Shown piece after piece: positions 23,450 to 35,200 of a stretch of DNA of 64,000 nt. Under the pieces are notes generated by a model that saw only the letters and a program-made list of their open reading frames with translations, searched no databases and had not been told where the DNA came from. The stretch is taken from the NCBI GenBank assembly GCA_963971225.1, contig OZ020268.1, forward strand, positions 48,720,404 through 48,784,403, in the 5' to 3' direction. The stretch is from Melieria omissa. Lineage: Eukaryota; Arthropoda; Insecta; Diptera; Ulidiidae. The number at the start of each line of letters is the position of its first letter. Positions within the stretch are counted from its first letter, which is position 1. The translations under genes and the position numbers were made by a program.

Positions 23450-24960
23450 GTTATTTCAAGTTAGTAGTGATTCGGTTAGGTTAGGTTCGATTCGATTAGA
23501 TAAGATTAGGTTAAGTTGGGTTAATTTCGACTGTTGTATATTAGATCAGGTTAGGTTCATATGTATATGAGATGTTGAGAAACGTTGATTAAGAGAGGTT
23601 AGGTAAAAATAAATTCCTATAGATTAAATTAAAGTAGATTTAGTTTAGTTCGATTACTATTTATTAGGTTAGGCTGGGTTTTGTGCGTTTGTCTCTAAAC
23701 GCTGGTTAGGAGGAGTTAGGTTAGGTTAGATAAGAATAAATTAGAGCAAGATAAATTAGGTGAGCGTAACTCGGATTAATATATATTAAGTTAAGTCAAG
23801 TTTACTTCCTTTGTCTCTAAACGCCGGTTAGAAGGATTTAGGTTATGTTTGGTTCGATTACTGGGCATAAAATTAGCATGTTTTTAGTTAAGTTCGATTA
23901 GTATCTGTTAGATTAGATTAGGTTAGGTTTAGTTCGTTTGTCTCTAGACGCTGGTTAGAAGGAGCTAGGTTAATTCCGATTATATATGGTCCATAGAATA
24001 CTATGGATAAGATTAAGTTAGATGTAGTTAAGCGCAATTACTAAATATTAGGTTAGGTTAGGTTAGGTTTAGTTCCTTTGCCTCTAGACTCTGGTTGGGA
24101 GAAGTTAGGTTATGTTTGGTAAGTTTACTATGGAAAAAATTGGGTTAGATGTCGTTAAGCTCGATTACTATATATTAGGTTGGGTTAAATTTGGTTTGTT
24201 TTAGTTTATTTGTATCGAGACGTTGGTAAGGAGGGCTTTTTTTTCCTTGTTCACTCCTCTCGGGAGCATAGGGCCTCCACAAGACAGCCTTGTGTTGGTT
24301 ACATTAATCAGTTGTGTTGTTCTGCCAGGGTAGGTGATTGGCCTGCCGCAGGTAGTCCTAAGTGATGGAATCATCTAACGCCGCTCAGGAACGTAGCCTC
24401 CGCTCGTAGCGCCATCTGTTGTGAGGAGGTTACAGCAGAATGGTTGGGGACTTCGCTAGTATCAGGTTGGTGCGCGCTGTTTTCGCAGTTGTCCGCTTCC
24501 CCTTGCAGATGTCGCTCGTCCGCATGTTTTTTGCGTAACTGTTTACTAAGCCCTCCCTGTAAGGAGTTCCCTGTAAGGAGGGCTTAGGTTAGATTAAATT
24601 ACTAAAGATTAGGTTAGGTAAAGTTTGATTAGGTGCCGTTGTTTGTCTCTAGACGCTGGTTCGGAGCTGTTATGTAAGGATTGATTAGGTTAGGTGTGGT
24701 TAAATCAGATTTTTATCGATTATATTAGCTTACGAGGTATAGTTAGGATCATTTCAACGACTATATGTTAGGTTAGGTTAAATTACAATGGATTAGGTTA
24801 GGTTAAGTTCGATTATTATAAGTTGGTTGAGTTGTATTAGATTCGGCTAAGTTAAGTTAGCTTAAGTTCGGTCAGGCTAGCTTGGCTTAGGTTACGTTGA
24901 GTTGTCTTGTCTTTGGACTCTGTTTTCTTTCTTTGTTTGGTTAAGGTATTTTAGGTAAGT
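23450..24960 (+). repeat. TTAGG-rich higher-order minisatellite
   Basis: Built of TTAGG-like pentamers (four perfect copies at 24048-24067) embedded in a longer unit of about 120-140 bp. The unit is marked by TTGTCTCTAAACGCTGGTTAG or close variants at about 23690, 23812, 23939, 24079, 24213 and 24645. The strand is G/T-rich. It is interrupted by the insertion at 24239-24572. A related, oppositely oriented array lies at 47930-48700. Confidence 0.9.
24239..24572 (-). mobile_element. Retroposed fragment with 13-bp target duplication
   Basis: A GC-richer 334-bp insertion inside the TTAGG array. It is bordered by GTAAGGAGGGCTT at 24226-24238 and again at 24573-24585, and a run of T follows the left copy. 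Read on the minus strand it ends in a short A-run, so it looks like a SINE or a 5'-truncated LINE inserted by target-primed reverse transcription. On the minus strand the 3' part reads GGAGGCCCTATGCTCCCGAG before the tail. An extra partial copy of the target (CTGTAAGGAG at 24557-24566) at the 5' side suggests a complex insertion end. Confidence 0.75.
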
Positions 24961-26100
24961 TTTAAGAATGTTATAATTTATTTAAAAAACAAGGAGAAAA
25001 CTTAATTAAAAAACCAAAGCACCATACAACTGTTAAAATAGTGGGAGACTGATACAGAGAAGTGTGAGCGGAAAATTAAGAAATGTTAGGAATAAACTAA
25101 AAGTAGAATTAGAAGGATCCAAATGAGAAAATTGAATTGGAAGTTTCAAACTAAAAGAAAACAACAGAGAAAACGAATAAATAATAATGAGGTAAATACA
25201 ACGTCAAGAAATAGAGAATACAGAGAATAAGAGAAGTGCACAAAAAATTAAGAAGAGAAAAAGATGATGAAGTGGTGTAGAGGCACTTAAAAGGGAAATT
25301 TTCATCAAAGTTACGAATTAATAAACAGCGAACGAGAAAAACGGAGCAAAATACAGCTGTAAGAAGAGCCAAAGATAGAGAAGGGGAATTGAAAATGGGA
25401 ATTGAGAAGAGGAAATTGAAAGAAGATGTTAGAAGTAGAAAAGCTACTTATTTCAGGATGTTGGAAGAAAATGTAAGTTAGAAGCAGATAAGCTTCTTAT
25501 TTCAGAACGTCTACAAGTCTCACTTCGTCACTGTAAAGTTTATTTGTATTCTGTCTTCGACAAAAGCAAACACAGAGACAGAGAAAGAAAAAGGAAAATG
25601 AAATATGGAAAGTTTAGTTCCTCTTCCGAATTTTCCATTTTCCATAGTTAGAAGTATGAAAAAGTCTAAGCTCAGAGAAAAATGTTGATTGGAAGTAAAA
25701 TAGCTTCTTAGTTCAGAATCTCGACTGTCCTTTCTGGGCACTAGCGGGTTAAACTCGTCTCAGTACATTCTATTTATTTTCTGTTTTCAACCGCAGAGCA
25801 AAACAAAAAATCAATAAGGCCATACAGAAAACAAAACAACAACAACATTTTTACAGAATTTCCATAAACCGCATGAAGCACTGGCAAAGCCGTCGGCAAT
25901 GCAAACACGGCGCATGCGTGCAGCATCTGCCGCACTCGCAAAGCAACCTAACAACAACTATGTGAACTACCTGCTGCGACCAGGTACCAACCAGCCAGTC
26001 AGCCAAGCAGCCTTCCTGTGCGATCGTGTTTCCAAAAACCACTTTAAGGCTCCAGTTGCAAAGTTGTACTGCCTTTTGCGTAAACTGTGGTGGTTATTGT
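24961..26100. repeat. Purine-rich DNA with an approximately 245-bp duplication
   Basis: The + strand is A/G-rich from about 24960 to 25740. The phrase 'gaag...ata/tagcttctta.ttcagaa' followed by 'ttatttgtattctgtcttcgac' or 'ctatttattttctgttttcaac' occurs near 25481 and 25695, and a shorter form at 25430. No gene. The frame at 25899-26138 has no recognised similarity. Confidence 0.55.
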
Positions 26101-26779
26101 TGTTGTTGTTGTTGCTATTGAGTAGTTACCAGATTTAGTTACTGGTTTAAACTGCATTCACATCGATCATATTTCAGCGTTGGCATTCGGTATTGGACGT
26201 GCTGGCACAACTTGTTGCTGCCTGTGTGTTGCCAACTGCTATGCGTTGTTTACGCTCGTCTTGCGGGCATCACCAGTAAGGCTTCAGGTGATTCTTTAAA
26301 GCGTGTTTTTTCGAAACTAGATTTAGTGATTTATTGAGGAATGCAGCGTTGATATTGAAAGACGTTTGATTGAATGTTTTAGTCCAACAAGAATTTGAAG
26401 CTTGAGTTTAATGTTTGAAGTTTCTAGGAAATAGATTTTCACAAACTTCAATCAATGTTACAGGGTTTTGGTAGATCGATTTGAATAGATCTTTTAAATG
26501 AACTGAACAACTTTTACTTAGTCGAAAATGCACTGAAATTTTTAAGCTTTTTTTAGAAAACTTTTACCCATTAAACCATCACTGACTCTGTTCTTTCAGT
26601 CACAACAGCTTCCCGAGGGACTAAAGTTAGATTTTCGAAGTAGGTTTAAAGCTTTGCTTGTGTCTTTGTGCTGTGGCTGTCATAACCGGGTTTTCGAGAT
26701 GAAAACGCTCTGATTTCGGGTACTCTGTCTCGATGTACTGATCAACTTTCCTTGGTTACCTTGTAAAAGAGTCCCGAGG

Positions 26780-28060
26780 GGATATTTTTGACCAATAAGA
26801 ATCTGTAAATTTCAAATGTTCAATAGTTTCTATGAATATTTCTAATTAGCAAAAACAGTCTTCTAAGCGACACCTAACTACTAGTCTGCTGGTGTGTATG
26901 CACCAGCAAATATGTTCGTTCAATCTATGATCTGATGGTCCAATAGTATCTACGAAGATTTTAGAAGCACCTTGCTAGCAGTCTTCAGATCCCATGTTTC
27001 CATATTGTTCATGAATATTTTTAACCAGCAGAATATGTGATTTAAGTGGCATCTCACTAACAATCTTCGGATCCGATGGCCCAATAGTGACCATTAAGAT
27101 TTTCATTCAGGAAAAAATATAATTTAATGTTCTTATAACTGAAAACGAGTAAATTTTATTGGTGTCTAGAAAGATTTTCATTTAAGAAAATAAATAAGTC
27201 AAAGTGGCACTTTACTAGCAGTTTTCGCATCCAATGTTCTCTTACTGTCTATGAAGATTTTTAATCAGCAGAAAAGGGCATTAAAGCGGCATCTCACTAG
27301 CAATCTTCGGACCTAATGGTCCAGTTGGTATCCATTAAGATTTTCTCTTAGAAAAAAAGTTAATTTAAGAGGCATTTTAGTAGCAATCTTGGGATCTAAC
27401 GGTCCAGATTAATTAAAGTGTCACTTTACTGGCAGTTTTCGGATCCAATGTTCTCTTACTGTCTATGAAGATTTCCAACAACCGAAAGCGGGTTAACTAG
27501 GGGCACCTAACTTCTAGTCTCCGGTTCCGAAGGTCCAATAGTATCCATGAAGATTATCATTTCGAAAAAAAACTATTTAAGAGGCATTCTACTAGAGACC
27601 TTCGGATCTAATGTTCTCATATTATCTATCGTACTATCAGTCTTAGAGATCTGATAGTCCACTAGTGACAATGAAGATTTTCATCTAGCAAAAAAGATCA
27701 TTTAAGTGACACATTACTAGAAGACTTTGGATCATATGTTCTCATGCTGTCTATGAAGATTTCTATGGGCATATCACTGGTTTCTATGGTGCAATAGTGT
27801 CCATGAAGATTTTTATCTAGCAAAAAAGATAATTTAAGAGGCATTCGGATTCAGTTTTCATTTAAATGACACATGACTAGAAGACTTTGGATCATATGTT
27901 CTCATGCTGTCTATGAAGATTTCTATGGGCATATCACTGGTTTCTATGGTGCAATAGTATCCATGAAGATTTTTATCTAGCAAGAAAGATAATTTAAGAG
28001 GCATTCGGAATTAGTTTTCAAGTCTGTCGGCCCAATACTGTCTATGAAGATTTCCACCTG
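26780..28060. repeat. Tandem array, units about 95-160 bp
   Basis: The phrase TCTATGAAGATTTT (or ATCCATTAAGATTTTC), followed by an 'agca.aa' box, 'ttaa..ggcat', 'cactagcagtcttcgg' and 'atc.gatg.tccaatagt', recurs more than ten times. The last two long units are nearly identical with an exact offset of 160 bp (27721 and 27881), so part of the array expanded recently. No coding potential. Confidence 0.9.
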
Positions 28061-30310
28061 TTGCACCAAAGCAAAGCAGGTCATTCAGTCTTCGGAGCTC
28101 ACAGACTAGAATAACATTTGATCACTTTAGCAAACCCGACTCATTCCAATCCGATAAATCTTTACGATATTGTCTAAGCTTTCAACGTTGCCGTTAATTT
28201 GTTTTCATGACCAGCAAAAATTCAAATTTTATTGGAAAATCTATAAAAATTACGACTATGCATGTGCGAGCATAAATTGTCGCATAAAACCACATTTGTC
28301 TGAAATGATAAAAACTTGTTTTTGCTTGTTGTTATTGTTGTAATATTAGCGCCTTTTTGGACATTTTATAGACACGAGACAGCGTCACGACTTCGCTTGA
28401 GCCAAGTCAACACTCACACTTGCAAACATAAACCACTGCACTGACACATACACTCACACAGACACAAATAGGCAACAGTCGGGCAAAATGATCGCATACA
28501 CTTGAATACGAGTGGAAAACGAAAAGCTACGCGAAAAAGTTGAAAGAAAAATCATAATAAAAACGATGGCGGCGACAGCAACAACAAAAAACCGGGCATA
28601 ATAACACAACATACAAAACAACAAAAAAAGAAACCACAAAAATAGCGTCAACAGCTCGCAGCTGGGGGTTAAAGCGGTGCGCTGTGTGCCGCTTTGTTTG
28701 GCCGGAATAATTTTTTTTTTTTGGCGGCCGGCGATCGGTTGGCCGACAACCATTGACGTTGTATGCGCTGTTGCCAACGTTTGCGACGCCCCGAAGTTAT
28801 GAACCGAACACTATGGGAGCGCACAATGGAACTTTGACCCTGACTTTTGAACATTATTGAGCAGATTTATGCGCGGCCAGTCGTTCGGTGTCGCTGGCGG
28901 CCGCAGTTAATGCTGCGGAGAAAAATGCAGAGATCATAAAGTGCAGTCGGCGCAGTCGGCGATAAGAATGCGAGACGCTGTGGCCGCACGAAGGTGTGGC
29001 AGTGTGTGGGTGGAGTTGCGCGATCCGTGGAGGCCAACAGTGCTGCAAACGGCCAAATTGCGTTGTGGAAAATGCAGCTGAACCAATTTTGTGGTTATCT
29101 ATGTATATATCTATATAAATGTTTATGTATATATTGGTTTATGAGTTACTCGTTCAGTTGGCTGTGTGAGCATAAAATATTCGCGCGCAAAGCGTGTTTT
29201 GCAATTCGCACTGCGGTTCGATTTCCGCTGCGCGTTTTCGCATTTTCCTCTGGCATGCGGGTCGGTGTTCGATTGCGGCAGCTGCTAACCACTTCCCACG
29301 TTGGCTTTTTGCTTTTTTTCTTTTCATGTCAGTATGACTTAAACCTGCACTGAGATATTGAGTTATATAGACTTTTGTCAAGTGAAAAGTAGATACGCGA
29401 TTAGGGTTAAATAAGTCGATTTAGCAATGTCTTTCCGTCCATCCGCCTGTGCTTACTTCTGTTTGTTGGTCTACTTAAGTCCAACTCCAACTGATGCCCC
29501 TATGGGCCTATTCCGCCCACTTTTAAGCGGGGTTGCCATATAAACATTATGTGTGAAATCTAAAAATGTGGGTATAAGCTAAAATAATTCATAATTTTAT
29601 AGCAATTCACGTCTAAAAATAGACGTTCCACACATTTTAATACATTACGAACCACATTAAGTCATTTTGTTCCGCGACGTAATTTTTTCAGTTAAAATTT
29701 TACTCATTTAAAGCAAATTTTACTTATTTAACTATGACCAATTTTAACACTCAAAAAGGAAAATAAAGAAAGAAGGTGTTATAATTGTTATAATTCATTA
29801 TAGAAATATATAAAAAGTATCATTGTCATTGAAAAAACATATTTAATTATTCTAATTGCACGAATGAGTCGCTCACAGCCAACTTAAATCTTCTCGTTTG
29901 TTTTTATTGATCTGTGTGTTGTGATTTTTTATTTTATTTTTTTGATCTGTCGGGCAGCTTAAAAACCAGTTTGGCCATTTGTGGTCGACGGCACCAAACC
30001 TGTCACCACAAAACAGCAAACATCCCGTTTTGGCTGTGGAATGCCGGCTGTGGCATCTTCATTTTATTAGCCGCGTATTGGACTGTTGCCTGGTTGCAAA
30101 GTGCCAAAGGCTTTTAACTGGCTGGGAGCTGAGCTGGGAGCCAAGTCAAAAAATCTTTGTATAGTTGCAGATGACAGGAACAGAGTTAAGGGGAGTTTTA
30201 GGTGTCTAAACCATTTCAGGACTTTAAATATTTCTTTTAATTGGCTCCAAGTACGCTGGTTTTAGGTATTTAAAATTTTTTTTTATTATTACAAACGTTT
30301 ATGAATTATT
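28061..30310. other. Intergenic DNA with GC-richer island 28650-29300
   Basis: The island contains GGCGGCCGGCGATCGG-type sequence, many GC dinucleotides and a poly-T tract at 28709-28721. Frames of 60-119 codons occur but none is recognisable. It resembles a promoter-proximal region, but no core promoter can be assigned. The rest (29380-30310) is AT-rich and featureless. Confidence 0.35.
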
Positions 30311-30314
30311 GTAA

Positions 30315-31480
30315 CTAGGTAGACCATATTTCAGATTGATAATTTTTTTGATTGCAACTTTTTCCAAAGTCATCTTTCAGCCTAAAATTTAGTGAGTTTC
30401 CCATGGACTATCGAAGACTTTGAGTGTATTTTGGAAAAGTTTCTGAGTTTTACTATAAAGTAGACTATATTTCTATATTTCCATATGATAGCTCCTTTTG
30501 ATTATGGAGCTATAAGCAGCTGAATGATGAAACTCAAAATTTTCATTCAAAGTCAACCTTCAACTTCGATTTAGTCGTTTTGCCTCTGGGATGCAGAGAA
30601 CTTATAACATATTTTTGAAAAGCTTGCGACTTTAACTACCAAATAGACCACATTTCAGGTTACAAACTCTTTTAGGTGCTAAAACAGTTGTATGATTTTC
30701 CTAAAATCTGCTTTTCTAGAGTCCTCGAGGTGTGACCTCGATAGTCCACAATGACAAGGCAGGCAATGGCAAAAACTCCAAGTGTGAAAGAGAAACTGCC
30801 AATTGCCGTTCGGATTCGGCGTTAAACTGTCCCCTCCCTCCCTTTCCCCATCCGTTTAAAATGTGTGTTGTATCACATGTTGGAAAAAACAGTGTTGCAT
30901 ACACATTTCAAACGGGTGGAATTTGTGGTATCAAAACGGGCCAATAGGCCTAAGTGTGTCTCATACAGAGGCAGCCACTACAACCAACCAACCATAGTCA
31001 CACCTCAACTTCTAGTTAATAGTGTTTCCTGTAGGAGATTGGCAACTCTAAGTTGATACTTAAAAATGGTCCATATTTAAGGTCCTTAACGCTTTTAGTT
31101 TTACAGCTACAGGCAATTGGGCGTTTTCAAAAAATCAATCATGTTTCAAAGTTACTTTTAACTTCGATTTAACCGAGTGTCCTTAGGATACCGGACTTTT
31201 AATTTATTAATATAAAGTAGGCCTCATTTCAAGATGATAGCTCCTATAATTAAGGAGCTATAGGCAGCTGAACGACTTAAAAACTCAAATTTTTCATTCA
31301 ATCAACCTTCAACTTTGATTTAGTTGGGTTTGCCTCTGAGATGCCGGGACTTACAACATATTTTTAAAAAGCTTGAGAGTTTTACTGCAAATTTTCTTCC
31401 CATAGCTCTTTTATTTGAGTACTAAAGATAATTGTATATTTTTCATAAAATCAACTTTCCAAAGTCACACTTCATCTTAG
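30315..31480. repeat. Tandem array, long diverged units
   Basis: A block at about 30486-30655 ('gatagctcct', 'ggagctata.gcagctgaa', 'tcaaccttcaact.tgattta', 'ttgcctctg.gatgc', 'aacatattttt.aaaagctt') recurs at 31231-31395. Shorter forms ('ta/gtagacca/tatttcag') appear near 30316, 30461, 30645, 31066 and 31214. No coding frame. Confidence 0.85.
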
Positions 31481-32689
31481 ATTCAAACCGTTTACCCATA
31501 AGGAAATTCTCTCACATTGTTGTAAACGCTTGGAAATTATTTTTCAAAAGAAAGAAACTTCATAGATGACATAACCCTAAACTTTCAATGTTTGCATTTA
31601 TTTACGTCTAAATGTAGGTCAAAACTATTGTTTTACCCATTTATTTCCCCATACGTCACCGGTTACGAAATCCTATCACAACTCGTTATCTTCACTCGAC
31701 TAAGTCCACTCAATGCCCAATTTTATTATTATTGCAATCATTAATAATCGTCAACAGCTTACATTCCAAAAAATATTCCACATTATCTAATCACCAGCTC
31801 TGCGCAAACATTGTCGAAACATATAGACTATACTACATTCTTTATGCCACGACGCCATAGCTACTCGACAGGCTGCACTCTTTGGCCCCGTGTCATTGAA
31901 CATTGATCTAGTTTACGTGACAGATAACGCAACACCGCACAATTGCTTTCACCGATAAGCGACTGCCGGTGGGTACTCGCGTTTTTACGTCGCCCTCTAT
32001 TTATAGCAGCGCTATCACGTGAGCGCACGTTCTATGTAGATTTGCCGTTTACGACTCGAACACTGCACTGAAGCCGTAGACCTAATTAAAAGTTTCCCAT
32101 AAGCGTTTTACAACGTTTCACGTTTCAGCTATGAATAATCATCGGTGCGATAACACTGGCTGACCGATTAAATGTGTAAGAGGGTCTAAGTGGGGGGAAT
32201 TGACAATCAAGTAAGAAAGCTGGTGTTGTAAGTATACACACGATTAGATCGAAGCGATTGAGAGCTCCAATCTCGATGACTTAGTGAAGAAAACTTGAAA
32301 CACCTTTGGTTTTGAAATACATAGTCCGACTTCCCCCTTAAAGAGATCTGGGACAGTTGGAAAGATTTTCCTGGGTACGCAGTTTCTGGAAGCCTAGAGG
32401 CTTTTACTACTTTATAGGAACGAGAACATGGAATATTAAACTGACTTGACTATCTAAACGAGACGTGAGTGACGGTCCTACTGCACGGTTCGAATGTAGT
32501 CCAGTCTTTCAAAACATTTCCAATGTATCAAGTCAACTGCTCCCTTAAAAGTCCGACAAGTTAGAAGAATAGAAGATAAACAACGAAGGTGAAACCAGAC
32601 AAATTTAAAACCACAACAATGAGAACATTGAAAAGAATTGAACAGCAAAATTAAAAAGAACTGAAAGTGAAAAAATAAAGATAAGAAAA
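31481..32689. other. Intergenic DNA, no gene seen
   Basis: Ordinary mixed sequence. The part 31850-32080 is somewhat GC-richer. I see no open frame of note and no repeat. Confidence 0.45.
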
Positions 32690-33470
32690 CGAGAAGAAGA
32701 TAAATTAGAAGAAGTAGAAATATAAATAGAAATAGAAGTAGAAATACAAGTAGAAGTAGAAGTAGAAATAGAAATAGAAATAGAAATAGAAATAGAAGTA
32801 CAAGTAGAAGTAGAAGTAGAAATAGAAATAGAAATAGAAATAGAAATAGAAATAGAAATTTAAATAGAAATAGAAATAGGAATAGAAATATAAATAGGAA
32901 TAGAAATAGAAATAGAAATAGAAATAGAAGTAGAAGTAGAAGTAGAAGTAGAAGTAGAAGTAGAAGTAGAAGTAGAAGTAGAAGTAGAAGTAGAAGTAGA
33001 AGTAGAAGTAGAAGTAGAAGTAGAAGTAGAAGTAGAAGTAGAAGTAGATGTAGATGTAGAAGTAGAAGTAGAAGTAGAAGTAGAAGTAGAAGTAGAAGTA
33101 GAAGTAGAAGTAGAAGTAGAAGTAGAAGTAGAAGTAGAAGTAGAAGTAGAAGTAGAAGTAGAAGTAGAAGTAGAAGTAGAAGTAGAATTAGAAGTAGAAG
33201 TAGAAGTAGAAGTAGAAGTAGAAGTAGAAGTAGAAGTAGAAGTAGAAGTAGAAGTAGAAGTAGAAGTAGAAGTAGAAGTAGAAGTAGAAGTAGAAGTAGA
33301 AGTAGAAGTAGAAGTAGAAGTAGAATTAGAAGTAGAAGTAGAAGTAGAAGTAGAAGTAGAAGTAGAAGTAGAAGTAGAAGTACAAATAGAAGTACAAATA
33401 GAAATAGAAGTATGAGTAGAAATTGAAGTAGAAGTAGGAAGAGAATAGAAGTAGTAAAAAAATATAAATT
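32690..33470. repeat. GAAGTA/GAAATA hexanucleotide microsatellite
   Basis: About 770 bp of AGAAGT and AGAAAT hexamers. The central part, about 32926-33400, is nearly pure AGAAGT with only a few point changes (for example at 33049, 33055, 33187). The minus-strand 359-codon leucine-rich frame (33557-32478) is just the translation of this array. Confidence 0.97.
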
Positions 33471-35200
33471 AAAATAAAAATAGCAATAGAAGAAATAGAA
33501 GTCGAAGAAATAAAAGTGGAAGAATAAGCGACAGGAAAAGGAAATAAAAAAGGACAAGAAAAGGCAAAATACATATAAAAAGAAAAAAAAGCAAGAAGAA
33601 CATGAATGTAAAACGGAGATCCAAAAAAATTATAGATGAGAGGCAAAGGAAAAGAGGTGGAAGTAGAAAGAAGAAGAAAGATAAGAAGGCCAGAAATTAA
33701 GAATAAAAAGGCAAACGTCATATAATAAATGCAGCAGGAATAAAAAAGGATGAATATGAATATTCATTAAATTAATAATATAACTAATAAAAATAAATAA
33801 GAGAGTAACACCAAAATTAAAAAAATAACAAGAAAGAGAAATTGAAAACACTGTTTGTAAAAGAATAAAAATAGAAGAACGCAGTAGAATCAAAGAAAGA
33901 AAACGATAACAAAAGTGAAAATGAGAAGAAAAATAAATGCGAAACGAAAGGAAAGTAAAGTAAAAATATGTAAGTAAAAAGTAAGTAAAAGTAAGTAAAT
34001 AGAATAAAATAAAAATAAATAAGAAGGAGGACAGAAGATAAACAAAGACAAACAACATATAAATCTTGTTTGTATGAGAGAAAGAAAATAGGAAAAACAC
34101 AGATCGCAAAAAAATATAAAACAGGAGAATGCAGTAGAAGAAAAAACAGAGAGAAAGAGATAAGAAAAATGAAAGTGATAAGTAAAACAAATGTTAGTGG
34201 GAAAAGTAAGAAACGAAAGTTAGAATAAAAAGAAATTGCTAGTAAAAGACGAACAACATACAATTGTTGTTTTTATGAGAGAAAAAATAAGAAAGCACAG
34301 TTTGCTAAAGGATAAAGAAAAGGCAAACGCCAGAGAAGGAAATAGAGAAGAAAAAGGAAAGGAAAAGAAAAATAAGTAAGTAAGAAAAGAAAGTGAGAAT
34401 AAAAGGAAAGAGCAAGTAAAATCAAACAGATCATGACATTAAACCAAATGAAGGAGTAGAAGAAGAAGAACAGGAAACAAAAAACAAACAACAAACAACA
34501 TAAAAACAACAATTAACACAAACAGACAGGACAGAAAAAAAATAATTTAAATGTGAAATTGAGAAGAAGGAAATGTAAGTGAGAAAAGTAAGAAAAGAAA
34601 GTGTGAATAAACAGAAAGAGCAAATAAATAAGAACAGATTGAGGAAGTTAAAGAGGAGTAGAAGAAGGGGAACAAAAGATAAACAAAGGCAATCAAAATA
34701 AAAACAAGTAGAGAAAAATGTATTATAAATTTATTAGAAAATAATACGAAATAGAAAAAGATAACGAAAAAGTGAAAGTGAGAAAAAAAAGAGCAAATAA
34801 AGAAGAACATATCGAGAATGTAAAGGAAATGAGGGAGTAGAAGAAGGATAACAGAAAATAAACAAAAACAACTAACATACAACACAAATAGAGAAAAATT
34901 CACTATCAATTCATTAGAAAGGAATACGAAACACAGATAAAACGGATAGCGAAAAAGTGAAAGTGAGAAGAAAGAGAAAAAGAAAGAGCAAATAACAAAA
35001 GCTGAGAATGTAAACGGAATAAAGGAGTAACAGAAGAAGAACAGAAGATAAATAAAGACACAAAACAAAAAACCATAAGAAATGAAAAATTAATCAACTA
35101 ATTAAAAATTACTAAGAAACAAAAACGACAAAACAAAAGAAAAAACATGCAAAAGTAAAAAAAGAATTTTAATAAAAGGCAAAATAGTAGAAGAATCAAG
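33471..35200. repeat. Purine-biased degenerate array
   Basis: The + strand is overwhelmingly A and G for 1.7 kb. Diverged units of about 190-220 bp can be followed by the phrase 'agaagaa..acagaa.ataaacaaa.acaa' near 34028, 34460, 34650, 34840 and 35035, often followed by 'gagaaaaat..' and 'attagaaa.aatacgaaa'. The Phe/Leu/Ser-rich minus-strand frames of 130-186 codons are side effects of the base composition. Confidence 0.8.

Noticed and set aside
23450..24960. True telomere end
   Set aside because: TTAGG units are interrupted and embedded in a higher-order repeat, with unique DNA and a conserved gene on both sides or nearby; this is interstitial.
26780..28060. CRISPR-like array
   Set aside because: Units are long and degenerate, with no constant short repeat or unique spacers, in a eukaryotic context.
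32478..33557. 359-codon minus-strand leucine-rich frame
   Set aside because: It is the direct translation of the AGAAGT/AGAAAT hexanucleotide array; no protein features outside the repeat.
33326..35068. Phe/Leu/Ser-rich minus-strand frames of 111-186 codons
   Set aside because: They follow from the purine bias of the + strand, which removes stop codons on the other strand. No recognisable domain and no consistent start.
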